A DNA stretch of 34,478 nucleotides from Alphaproteobacteria bacterium (GTDB lineage: Bacteria > Pseudomonadota > Alphaproteobacteria > Rhodobacterales > Rhodobacteraceae): positions 1 to 34,478 of the forward strand of contig JAUIHM010000031.1 in assembly GCA_030432315.1 (NCBI GenBank), given 5' to 3'. Position numbers and translations under genes: made by a program. Below the pieces are notes generated by a model, which did no database searches, was not told the origin of the DNA, and saw only the letters and a program-made list of their open reading frames with translations. This document shows, piece by piece, positions 24,840 to 32,558 of this stretch. How positions within the stretch are numbered: the stretch's first letter is position 1; each line of letters begins with the position of its first letter.

Positions 24840-25813
24840 CCCCATGCCCCCCGTTCATCGATCAGCGGGTTGAGCGCGGCGCCCAGATGGCTCTGTGCCT
24901 TGGCGGCCCGGCGATAGATGTCGACCAGCCCCTGGACGTAATCCGGATCCGGCACCACCGCCGGCGGTCTCAGGCCTGGATTGCCGATCAGACCGGCGCG
25001 GCAGAGAAGTTCTTTCTGCAGCAGCGCGTACCATTCGTTGCCCTCCACCGAATTCAGCAGCTGCGCGCACTCGAAGAACGCCGCCTCGGCGGCGGCCCGA
25101 TCCCCCGCATGCGTCGCCTGAATGTAGCCAAAAATGTCGATATAGGCCGGACCGACCATTGTGCCGATTGCCCCTGCATCCAGTTCCGCAAGAAACCGCC
25201 GCCCGCCCGCGCCGCCATAAAGGCGCGTGCGACCGTTGCCGCCGCCCTGCGCGGTCAGCCTCGCCATCTTCAGCGGAGGAATCGGGTCTTCGACCTTGAT
25301 CGCGCTTGGCAGTTTCAGTTCCGCAACGATTGCCAGCAGGGTCTCGACATCCATCTGGATACCCGACGCCCGCGGCGCGTCCTGAATCACCACCGGCAAA
25401 CCGCCCCGGTCTTCAAGTTCCCGGTAATAGGCGACCAGTTTCGCCCGGTTTCCGCCGCTGGTTTTGGGCGGCATGGCCATCACGGCGGTGGCACCAGCCT
25501 GCGCCGAGGCGCGCGCCAGTTCGACCGACCCGGCCAGAGCCTCGTGATCCACTCCGGCCACCAGCAGCGTGGAGGTGTTTTCCGCCGCGACGGCCTCGAT
25601 GATTGCGATCCGCTCCCGGTCGAGAAGCTTGTAGCCCTCGCTCGCCAGCCCGTGCACCGCCAGACCCGCCGCGCCCTGGTCCAGCGCCAGCCGCGCAACA
25701 CGGCGCATCCCGTCGAGGTCGACCGACCAGTCGTCCAGATATGGTGTAATCATCATCGCGACCGGACCCGCGACAAATACGTCGCCGGACGCGTCGCTCG
25801 ACCGAGCTGTCAT
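24836..25813 (-). CDS. DapA/DHDPS-family aldolase, putative 2-keto-3-deoxy sugar-acid lyase
   Basis: 325 residues from ATG 25813 (GGGGAGA upstream); the open frame extends further upstream without family character. Lys173 in SAIKVEDP aligns with the Schiff-base lysine. The usual YNxP loop is replaced by VVIQDAPRASG, so the family's catalytic Tyr is Gln144, and the GTTGE loop reads GLASEG. This argues against lysine biosynthesis and for a keto-acid aldolase or dehydratase branch. Neighbouring dehydratases suggest it cleaves 2-keto-3-deoxy-L-rhamnonate or a relative to pyruvate and lactaldehyde. It is first in its transcription unit. Confidence 0.85.
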   Translation of the reverse strand: MTARSSDASGDVFVAGPVAMMITPYLDDWSVDLDGMRRVARLALDQGAAGLAVHGLASEGYKLLDRERIAIIEAVAAENTSTLLVAGVDHEALAGSVELARASAQAGATAVMAMPPKTSGGNRAKLVAYYRELEDRGGLPVVIQDAPRASGIQMDVETLLAIVAELKLPSAIKVEDPIPPLKMARLTAQGGGNGRTRLYGGAGGRRFLAELDAGAIGTMVGPAYIDIFGYIQATHAGDRAAAEAAFFECAQLLNSVEGNEWYALLQKELLCRAGLIGNPGLRPPAVVPDPDYVQGLVDIYRRAAKAQSHLGAALNPLIDERGAWG

Positions 25814-25870
25814 TCCGTTTCTCCCCAGGACGCCGGTCTGGTTTGGCAGGTAACCGGCCATTCTAATTTG

Positions 25871-25892
25871 TGAACAGGTAATCACATATGAG
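25871..25892 (-). promoter_or_regulatory. Candidate IclR-family operator, copy 2 (aldolase promoter)
   Basis: Plus-strand sequence TGAACAG-GTAA-TCAC-A-TATG (25871-25890, plus AG), 58 bases before the aldolase ATG. It matches copy 1 at TGAACAG, TCAC and TATG with identical spacing. A possible promoter on the - strand (TTGTGG-N16-CATATG) would place its -10 inside this element. Confidence 0.55.
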
Positions 25893-26276
25893 AACGCATT
25901 GGCAAGCCACAATGGTTTCCCGGACTCCGGTTCCTCCTGCCGGCTCGACACTGTGCCTTTGAGCGTCACCGGCGCCCGCGGCCAGCGACGCACCCTTTGC
26001 CGGCGGGCGGTTCCGACAGTTGGTCCTGCGGGAACTCTGCGGGAGTCTGCTGACCGCACCGAAATACTCAGAAACCGGCTGATGAGTTGCGTTTTAGACT
26101 GCGACGGATTTTTGTCATTCTGCAAGAACGACTGTCAGATTACCGGGAAACACGCTGGCGTTGCTGGGCGCTATCGCAATCCGATAAGTTTAACCAAAAT
26201 TCGTGGAAAAATTTGCCAGAAATGTCCAACTGTTTTATGAAGACGGCAATGCCCCATTAATTTCTTTCAGTTTCTT

Positions 26277-26334
26277 TTGACACATTGCAACTGTGGGTTG
26301 ATCTATTCAGTCACACGGGCCTCTGCCCGCGTGA
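26277..26334 (+). promoter_or_regulatory. Possible bcsA promoter and stem-loop in its leader
   Basis: TTGACA (26277-26282) is a consensus -35, but the -10 is weak (GATCTA at 17 bases, or TATTCA at 21). A stem follows at 26311-26334: TCAC-A-CGGGC, loop CTCT, GCCCG-C-GTGA, nine pairs with one A/C mismatch. If the promoter is real the stem is at the 5' end of a leader of about 270 bases. It could equally be an operator. Confidence 0.4.
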
Positions 26335-26586
26335 TGCATAGGAGTGGAGGCGTGTATATTGTTAAAGTTGTTAACTTGGTTGCAGTTTGTACGGCAGCCA
26401 TGAGCAGATTTTCATTTTTAATTGAGGAAGTCTTTGCTAGGTGTCGCCCGGGTGGCCGGTTCAAGGCATCCAGGCCGGACTCAGGCCCGCGCCGGTGCCC
26501 TGCAGTTCTGCACGATCTTTTGAATCTCTGTGGGGTTTTGCGCCCTGGCGCGCAACTGCGGCACAACTGGTACTTGGAGTAAACAT

Positions 26587-28995
26587 ATGTACTACCACAG
26601 AATATCCTTCCTGGGTGGATTTCTGCGTTTGTTCTTCTGGCTTGTGCTGCTGGTCATGGTGGTTGCGACCGTCAGCGTGCCGACCAGTATCGGTGTCCAG
26701 GCGCTGCTCGGGGTTTGTGCCCTGGCGGGCGTTTTCGTGCTGCGCCCGTTCGTCGACAACCGTGTCGTCCGGCTGACCCTGCTCGGGGTCGCGTCCGTTA
26801 TCGTGCTGCGATATTGGTTCTGGCGTCTTTTCGATACGCTCCCTGCGCCTGACGATCAGTTCTCCTATGCCGCCGCACTGATTCTTTTTCTCGTCGAAAC
26901 CTATCTGATCGGCGTGTTTTTCCTCAGCTGCTTTGTCGTTTCCGACCCGGTGACGCATCAGCGCCCGAAACCGGTCAAGGTTCGAGACCTTCCGACCGTC
27001 GACATTCTCATCCCGACCCTGAATGAGCCGGTCGAACTGCTTGCCGTGACCCTCGCCGCCGCGAAAAACATATCCTACCCGGCACCGCTGCTGAACGTCG
27101 TCCTCTGTGACGACGGCGGAACTGACGAGCGCTGCCTCGACATGGATCCCGCCGTGTCCTTTCCGGCGCGGCAGCGTCGGGACGAACTGACCGCGCTCTG
27201 CAACAAGCTGGGTGTCATCTACCGGACGCGGAGCGAAAACCGCAACGCCAAGGCCGGCAACCTGACCGACGCACTGACCGGTTTCGACGGTGAACTGGTG
27301 GCGATTTTCGACGCCGACCACGCCCCGTCTCGCGATTTTCTCGCCCGGACCGTCGGATACTTCTTCGAAGACGACGGCCTGGCCCTGGTGCAAACACCGC
27401 ATTTCTTCCTCAATTCCGATCCCATTTCGCGCAACCTGAAGCTTCCCCGCAATACACCGCCGGAAAACGAACTCTTCTACTCGCTCATGCACCGCGGCCT
27501 TGACCGCTGGGGCGGCGCATTCTTCTGCGGTTCTGCCGCCGTGCTCCGCCGCGCCGCGATCGACAGTGTCGGCGGAATTTCCGGAAAGACCATCACCGAG
27601 GACGCCGAAACCGCGATGATGATTCACTGCAAGGGCTGGCGGTCGATGTATGTCGATCACGCGATGGTTGCCGGTCTGCAGCCGGAATCCTTCGCCTCGT
27701 TCCTGCAGCAGCGCGGTCGCTGGGCAACCGGGATGATGCAGCTGCTGGTGACCCGCAACCCGTTCTTCGTCAGGGGCCTGAGCTTCTGGCAGCGCCTCTG
27801 CTACCTCAATTCCATGAGCTACTGGATGTTCCCGGTGGTCCGTCTGGCCCTCGTGCTGGCGCCGCTGGTCTATCTGTTTTTCGGCCTGGAAATCGTGGTG
27901 ACCACCGCCCCCGAGGCCGTCGCCTACATGGGCAGCTACATCGCCATCGGCTATCTGGTGCAGAACACCCTGTTCTCCAATGTCCGATGGCCCTTCCTGT
28001 CGGAAATCTATGAACTTGCCCAGGCGCCCTATCTCATCCGCGCCGTCGGCAACGCGATCCTGCGGCCGCGCAGCGCCCGTTTCAAGGTGACCAGCAAGGA
28101 CGAGACGATTACCTCAAACCGCCTGTCCGAAGTTTCCAGACCGCTGCTGATCCTGTTCCTGCTGATGCTCGCCGGGATCGGTGCGCTGATCTGGCGCTGG
28201 AACGCCTATCCGGGCGACCGCGACGTACTGAAGATCGTCGGCGCCTGGGCGATCTTCAACACCCTGCTGGTCGGGGCGAGCCTGCGTGCCCTTGTCGAGT
28301 TCCGTCAGCGCCGCGTCGCCCCCCGGGTCGACGGCATCAACTGCCCTGCGGTTGCGGAGATGATCTCCGACAGCGGCGATCCGGTCGAAGTTCCCTGCGT
28401 TATCAACGACATCTCCTACCGTGGCCTGCGCGTCTCCATCCCGCCGCGCGCCGCCAACCGCGACATCGGCCGTCCCTCGATGGGCGACCGTTTCCGGATC
28501 GTCCCGGTGCAGACTGTCGGCTTCGAACATGCGGCGGCGATCCAGTGCGAAATCGTCAACACCGGTTCCTCCGAGGGCCGTCTGGTGCTCGGGGCGGAAT
28601 TCTCCGGTTCCCAGGATGCGGGTGCTTACTTCACCATCGCCGGTCTGCTCAACGGCGACAGCCGCAGATGGCAGGAAATTCGCCGGTTTCAGACCGCCAC
28701 GCGCCGCAGCCTGCTTTCCGGCGCGATCCAGGTGGTCCGGCTGGCCGTCGCGGGCATCTACCACACCACTGCTGCCGTCCTGAACGGCTCCGGTGGCCAG
28801 TCGAGCGGCCTGGTGAACAGCGGCGCCGAAGCCGGATGGGCCGATGAAACGCCGATCGAGGCCCAGGCCTTCATCGCCGCCCGTACCGAAGGGGTCACCA
28901 CCCCGGCACGACACCACGGGCGGGCCGAAGGTCTCGCCGGCCACCCGAAACGCCACCCGGCTTTCGCCCGGCCGATTCAGGTTGTCGGCGAGTAG
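26587..28995 (+). CDS. bcsA: Cellulose synthase catalytic subunit with PilZ domain
   Basis: 802 residues from ATG 26587 (GGAG 7 bases upstream). N-terminal membrane helices (about 10-120) lead into a family 2 glycosyltransferase domain with all polymerase motifs: Asp175-Asp176 (CDDGG), Asp242-Ala-Asp244, FFCGSA (312-317), Thr337-Glu-Asp339, and Gln375-RG-Arg378-Trp379. More helices follow, then the gating-loop motif FKVTSK (499-504). A PilZ domain has Arg576...Arg580 (RxxxR) and Asp608-x-Ser-x-x-Gly613, which bind cyclic di-GMP. It polymerises UDP-glucose into cellulose and extrudes it. Length and motif positions are close to Rhodobacter BcsA. Confidence 0.96.
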   Translation: MYYHRISFLGGFLRLFFWLVLLVMVVATVSVPTSIGVQALLGVCALAGVFVLRPFVDNRVVRLTLLGVASVIVLRYWFWRLFDTLPAPDDQFSYAAALILFLVETYLIGVFFLSCFVVSDPVTHQRPKPVKVRDLPTVDILIPTLNEPVELLAVTLAAAKNISYPAPLLNVVLCDDGGTDERCLDMDPAVSFPARQRRDELTALCNKLGVIYRTRSENRNAKAGNLTDALTGFDGELVAIFDADHAPSRDFLARTVGYFFEDDGLALVQTPHFFLNSDPISRNLKLPRNTPPENELFYSLMHRGLDRWGGAFFCGSAAVLRRAAIDSVGGISGKTITEDAETAMMIHCKGWRSMYVDHAMVAGLQPESFASFLQQRGRWATGMMQLLVTRNPFFVRGLSFWQRLCYLNSMSYWMFPVVRLALVLAPLVYLFFGLEIVVTTAPEAVAYMGSYIAIGYLVQNTLFSNVRWPFLSEIYELAQAPYLIRAVGNAILRPRSARFKVTSKDETITSNRLSEVSRPLLILFLLMLAGIGALIWRWNAYPGDRDVLKIVGAWAIFNTLLVGASLRALVEFRQRRVAPRVDGINCPAVAEMISDSGDPVEVPCVINDISYRGLRVSIPPRAANRDIGRPSMGDRFRIVPVQTVGFEHAAAIQCEIVNTGSSEGRLVLGAEFSGSQDAGAYFTIAGLLNGDSRRWQEIRRFQTATRRSLLSGAIQVVRLAVAGIYHTTAAVLNGSGGQSSGLVNSGAEAGWADETPIEAQAFIAARTEGVTTPARHHGRAEGLAGHPKRHPAFARPIQVVGE

Positions 28996-29046
28996 GACCG
29001 CACCGGGTAACGGATGCCAGCAGCACAGCAGCCGAAGGGCAACAGC

Positions 29047-30834
29047 ATGAATCCTGACCACTCCATCTCCCGCCGGAATCCCGTGGCGCTGTGTCTCGCA
29101 GGCCTGTTGGCGCTTCTGTCGGCAACCGCCCCCTTCGGTGGCGCGGCTGCCCAATCCGTGATCCCGATCCCGGCGGCTGCACCCGAAGGAGCTGCGGAGG
29201 CCGATCCCGCGCAGGCGTCCGAAACCGGCCCGGCGACGCCGGCAGTGATCCCCGTCCCAGCTGCCGCCGCCGTCACCCCGGAACCGGCGGCGCCGGCGCA
29301 GCTGCCCGTTCCCGAGGCGCCCAACCCCGACGGCATGGCCCCGGCGGTTGCGACCGCTGCCGCTGCTGCGCCCGAAGCGGCGGAACCGGCGGAGCCGGCT
29401 GATCCGGTCCCCCCGAAGCCGCTGAAACCCGTTGCCGCGCTCTGGCCGCTCAACCTGAACCGGCTCGACGGCACCATGGCCAAGTTGCAGGGGGAACATG
29501 ACAGCCTGCAGTTCTCGCTGTTCGTGCCTGAAACCGGCACCCCTTCCGAGCTTCACATTGGCGCGGTCTCGAGTGCCTTCATCAAACCCGGACGCTCGAT
29601 CCTGCATGCCTACATCGGCGACGTCCTGGTGGGCGAAATGCCGCTCGAAAGCATCACAACCGTCGAGTCCACCTCGTTTTCCGTGCCGGATGGGCTGCTC
29701 AAACCCGGCTTCAACCTTGTGCGGATCGAAGTGGATCTCGCGCACCGCCTGTATTGCGGCGCCGTCGAATCCTACGATCTCTGGACCCAGATCGACCTCG
29801 GCCGCAGCGGCATCGAGTTTGACCCTGCCGACCTTCCGGCCGGTGCCGCCAGTTTCCTGACCGCCGCGAGCGCCGCCCGCGGCGCGGGCCGGCCGCTGCT
29901 GGTCAGTGCCGGGTCCGGCATCGACCCCAATTCGGACGAATTCCGCCAGATCGCCAGCCAGTTCGGTGCGGTGATGGGCGGCGGCGTCGGTTTCGCCACC
30001 GGGCAGGGCGTGCCGGTTGCGGGCGGACTTCCCGTTCCGGTCGTCGAGGTCGCGGCCTCGACAACCCCGGAGGTGACATACCGTGTCGCCGAAGACGGCA
30101 CCCAGATCATGAAGGTCGGAATCGGCGCCGATGCGGTGCCCACGCTCTTCGACATCGACGGCGTGCTGGCGTCGCGCCCCGTCCTGACGGAAATCCCCCG
30201 TGACGTCGAGGTGCCGCTGAGCCGGCTCGGGTTCTCCACCGTCCGCATTACCCAGCACCTCTGGCAGGAGACGGTACCGTTCCGCCTGCCCGACGACTGG
30301 CTGATCAACGTCAAGGAACGGGCGACGCTGTTCCTCGACTTCTCCTATCTTCCGGCGATGGTCGAAGGGTCCGAACTGCGCTTGCAGATCAACGGCGAGG
30401 TGGTGCGGATCATTCCGCTGGAAAAGGAAGGCCGCCTCGGCCAGATCCCGCTCGAAGTGCGCTTCGACGCCGGACGGCTGCAGTCGGGCCGCAACGCCCT
30501 GTCCTTCGAACTCAACCTTCCCGGCGACCCGCCCGACGAGCCCTGCCTGACCGCGAGCGTCGAACGGCTGGAAATCCGCGACACCTCCTACCTTGTTGTC
30601 CCGTCGTCGCCGAAGATGCACATGCCGGGGCTCGCGCGGTGGATGTCGGGATCCGATACCCCGCTGGTCCTCGCCTCCGCGACCTCGGTCGACGTGGCCG
30701 GAAACGTCTCACTGGATTCCACCGCCGACTGGGCCTTCAATGCCGGGCTTTCCGCCGCGTTGCAGGCAGGGGTCGGCGGCGAGCACACCGGCCATGTGGA
30801 GGACCGGCGCGTCACGGTGCTGCGCCCGGATTAG
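29047..30834 (+). CDS. bcsB: Cellulose synthase BcsB, periplasmic part, ending at an in-frame TAG
   Basis: 595 residues from ATG 29047 (GAAGGG 7 bases upstream; ATG 29014 adds 11 residues) to an amber codon at 30832-30834. A signal peptide (about 1-36, ending GAAAQS) is followed by an Ala/Pro-rich linker (about 40-130) and BcsB carbohydrate-binding/flavodoxin-like domains (GRSILHAYIGDVLVGEMPL; LYCGAVESYDLWTQIDL). BcsB guides cellulose through the periplasm and normally anchors to BcsA with a C-terminal helix. That helix lies beyond the stop in the same frame (next entry). As annotated, the product would be an unanchored periplasmic fragment. Confidence 0.85.
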   Translation: MNPDHSISRRNPVALCLAGLLALLSATAPFGGAAAQSVIPIPAAAPEGAAEADPAQASETGPATPAVIPVPAAAAVTPEPAAPAQLPVPEAPNPDGMAPAVATAAAAAPEAAEPAEPADPVPPKPLKPVAALWPLNLNRLDGTMAKLQGEHDSLQFSLFVPETGTPSELHIGAVSSAFIKPGRSILHAYIGDVLVGEMPLESITTVESTSFSVPDGLLKPGFNLVRIEVDLAHRLYCGAVESYDLWTQIDLGRSGIEFDPADLPAGAASFLTAASAARGAGRPLLVSAGSGIDPNSDEFRQIASQFGAVMGGGVGFATGQGVPVAGGLPVPVVEVAASTTPEVTYRVAEDGTQIMKVGIGADAVPTLFDIDGVLASRPVLTEIPRDVEVPLSRLGFSTVRITQHLWQETVPFRLPDDWLINVKERATLFLDFSYLPAMVEGSELRLQINGEVVRIIPLEKEGRLGQIPLEVRFDAGRLQSGRNALSFELNLPGDPPDEPCLTASVERLEIRDTSYLVVPSSPKMHMPGLARWMSGSDTPLVLASATSVDVAGNVSLDSTADWAFNAGLSAALQAGVGGEHTGHVEDRRVTVLRPD

Positions 30835-31479
30835 CTGTCCCGGAACGCCTTCGGCGATTTCGGCATCGGCCGTCAGGTGGTGCTCGCGTCGCTGCGGTCG
30901 CCGCGCGAAGAACCCGGCGCGGCGCCGGTCCTTGCTGCCGCCAACGCGGCGCCGGTCGATCAGGGTCTGAGTCTCTCCATGCCCGCGCTCACCCAGGAAG
31001 GCCGGTTCGATGAGCTTCAGGCCAGGCTCGGCGCGCTGTTCGGCCAGCTCTGGCAGTCCCTGGCACAGATCGCGGCGCCGGACCCGGTCACCGATCTGAC
31101 CACATGGCTGTCGGGAAACCATGCCCAGGCGCTGCTGCTGCAGCTTGACCCGACGCGGCCTGACGACCTCTTCGTGGTGCTGTCGGAAACGGCGGATCCC
31201 GCCGACGTGCTGGCGGCAATCGGCGGCGTCACCCGGAACGGCGTACCGCTGCGCGGCCATGTGGCGCTGCTGGACTGGGACGGCGCCTGGTCGACCTGGA
31301 CCGATACCAGCAGAATGCCGGTGCTCGAGGAACCGGTGAACGAGACCAACTGGCGCGGCATCGCCGGCAATTTCGCTTCCGCACGCCCCGACCTGTTTGT
31401 CGGCGCGCTGATGCTGATGGTGCTGCTGTCGGTGATCGTTGCAAATTCCTACATCGCTGCGTCAAGGAAACGGAAATGA
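30835..31479 (+). pseudogene. bcsB: BcsB C-terminal remainder with membrane anchor, in frame after the TAG
   Basis: 214 codons continue in exactly the frame of the preceding BcsB segment, from LSRNAFGDFGIG to a TGA at 31477-31479. The C-terminus is a single membrane helix (DLFVGALMLMVLLSVIVANS) with a basic tail (ASRKRK), the BcsB anchor that contacts BcsA. An in-frame GTG at 30877 has no ribosome site, so separate translation is unlikely. Without the stop, BcsB would be 810 residues. The end overlaps the bcsZ start by 4 bases, so coupling of bcsZ to bcsB would also be disturbed. Confidence 0.82.
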
Positions 31480-32558
31480 TCTCACGGCGCCAGATTCTGG
31501 CGGGCGCATCGGCGCTGGCATTGACCCTGCCCGCCCGGATCGCGGCAGAGCCGGTGATCTCCTCCGGGCGGGATCCGCTGCAGCCGCTGTTCGATGCCTG
31601 GAAGGAGATCCACGTTTCCTCGACCGGCCGGGTGATCGACCGGCTGCAGGACAGCATCAGCCACTCCGAAGGGCAGGGCTACGCGCTGATGATCGCCGCC
31701 GCGCTCGGCGATCGGGCCGGATTCGAACTGCTGCTCGGCTGGACCCTCGAAAATCTTGCCGTCCGACCCGATGACAGCCTTCTTGCCTGGCGCTGGGACC
31801 CGACCGATGGCGGCAGCGTGACCGATCTCAACAACGCGACCGACGGCGACATCTTTGCCGCCTGGGCATTGTTGCGGGCAGCGGAACGGTTCGACGCTCC
31901 GGAATACCGCGAGCTTGCCATGACGATGGCCCGCGACATCGTCAAAAACTGCGTCGTGCCCTGTCCTGGCCGCGAAGACTGCCTGGTGCTCCTGCCAGGA
32001 ACCGTCGGATTCTACACCGAGAACGGTGCGATCATAAATCCGGCCTACTACATGTTTCGGGCGCTGACCGACCTCGGCGCCGCCGCAGGTCTGCCGGAAC
32101 TCGAAACCTGCGCCGCCGACGGTATCGCCTTCGTTTCGGAACTGTCGCGCACCGAACTGCCGCCGGACTGGTCCGAACTGACCGCCGACGGCTTCAGCCA
32201 GCCACCCGGGCGTTCGGGTTCCTTCGGCTACGAGGCGATGCGGGTGCCGCTCTACCTGGTCTGGTCGGGACTGCGCGGCCATCCGGCGGTGACACGCGCT
32301 GCCGAGGTCTACACCGACCTGCTGGCCGGGGACGTCGAATGGACGCCGACGGTCATCAACCCGGCAAACCGGACCTCGCTGGAAACCAGCACCGATCCCG
32401 GTTACCGGGCGCTTGCGGCACTGTCATCCTGCGCCGCGGGCCTGCCAGGTGCCTCGCTGATGCCCGCCTTCTCCGCGTTCCAGCCCTATTACCCGAGCGT
32501 TCTGCACCTGCTTTCCCTTGTGGCCCTTCGTGATTCAGAAATGGGATGTTACCTGTGA
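31476..32558 (+). CDS. bcsZ: Periplasmic cellulase BcsZ (glycoside hydrolase family 8)
   Basis: 360 residues. The N-terminus MISRRQILAGASALAL has the SRRxxL pattern of a Tat signal, ending near IAA-EP. GH8 marks: Glu65 in SHSEGQGYA (the catalytic acid in BcsZ) and the NNATDGDIFAAWAL segment with Asp123/Asp125, equivalent to the ASDADLW block of other GH8 enzymes. It trims beta-1,4-glucan during export and is a standard partner of bcsAB. It overlaps the bcsB end by 4 bases (ATGA) and the next gene by 1. Confidence 0.94.
   Translation: MISRRQILAGASALALTLPARIAAEPVISSGRDPLQPLFDAWKEIHVSSTGRVIDRLQDSISHSEGQGYALMIAAALGDRAGFELLLGWTLENLAVRPDDSLLAWRWDPTDGGSVTDLNNATDGDIFAAWALLRAAERFDAPEYRELAMTMARDIVKNCVVPCPGREDCLVLLPGTVGFYTENGAIINPAYYMFRALTDLGAAAGLPELETCAADGIAFVSELSRTELPPDWSELTADGFSQPPGRSGSFGYEAMRVPLYLVWSGLRGHPAVTRAAEVYTDLLAGDVEWTPTVINPANRTSLETSTDPGYRALAALSSCAAGLPGASLMPAFSAFQPYYPSVLHLLSLVALRDSEMGCYL

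Larger units (their letters stand above)
25814..26586. other. 773-base divergent intergenic region between the aldolase gene and bcsA
   Basis: It separates the - strand sugar operon from the + strand cellulose operon. The part at about 26090-26440 is clearly richer in A/T than its surroundings. It contains operator copy 2 (25871-25892), a possible bcsA promoter and stem (own entry), and a palindrome AAGTT-GTT-AACTT (26365-26377). Open frames here have no ribosome site or recognisable product. Confidence 0.6.

Noticed and set aside
26277-26582. A 101-codon open frame upstream of bcsA as a small gene
   Set aside because: It overlaps the probable promoter and leader, has no ribosome site and no recognisable sequence.
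28114-30621. An 835-codon open frame antisense to bcsA and bcsB
   Set aside because: It is a by-product of GC-rich codon use. It runs opposite two clearly recognised genes, and its translation is low-complexity with no family features.
30877-31479. The bcsB C-terminal part as an independently translated gene starting at GTG 30877
   Set aside because: There is no ribosome site, and BcsB-like sequence already begins directly after the TAG, 42 bases earlier in the same frame.
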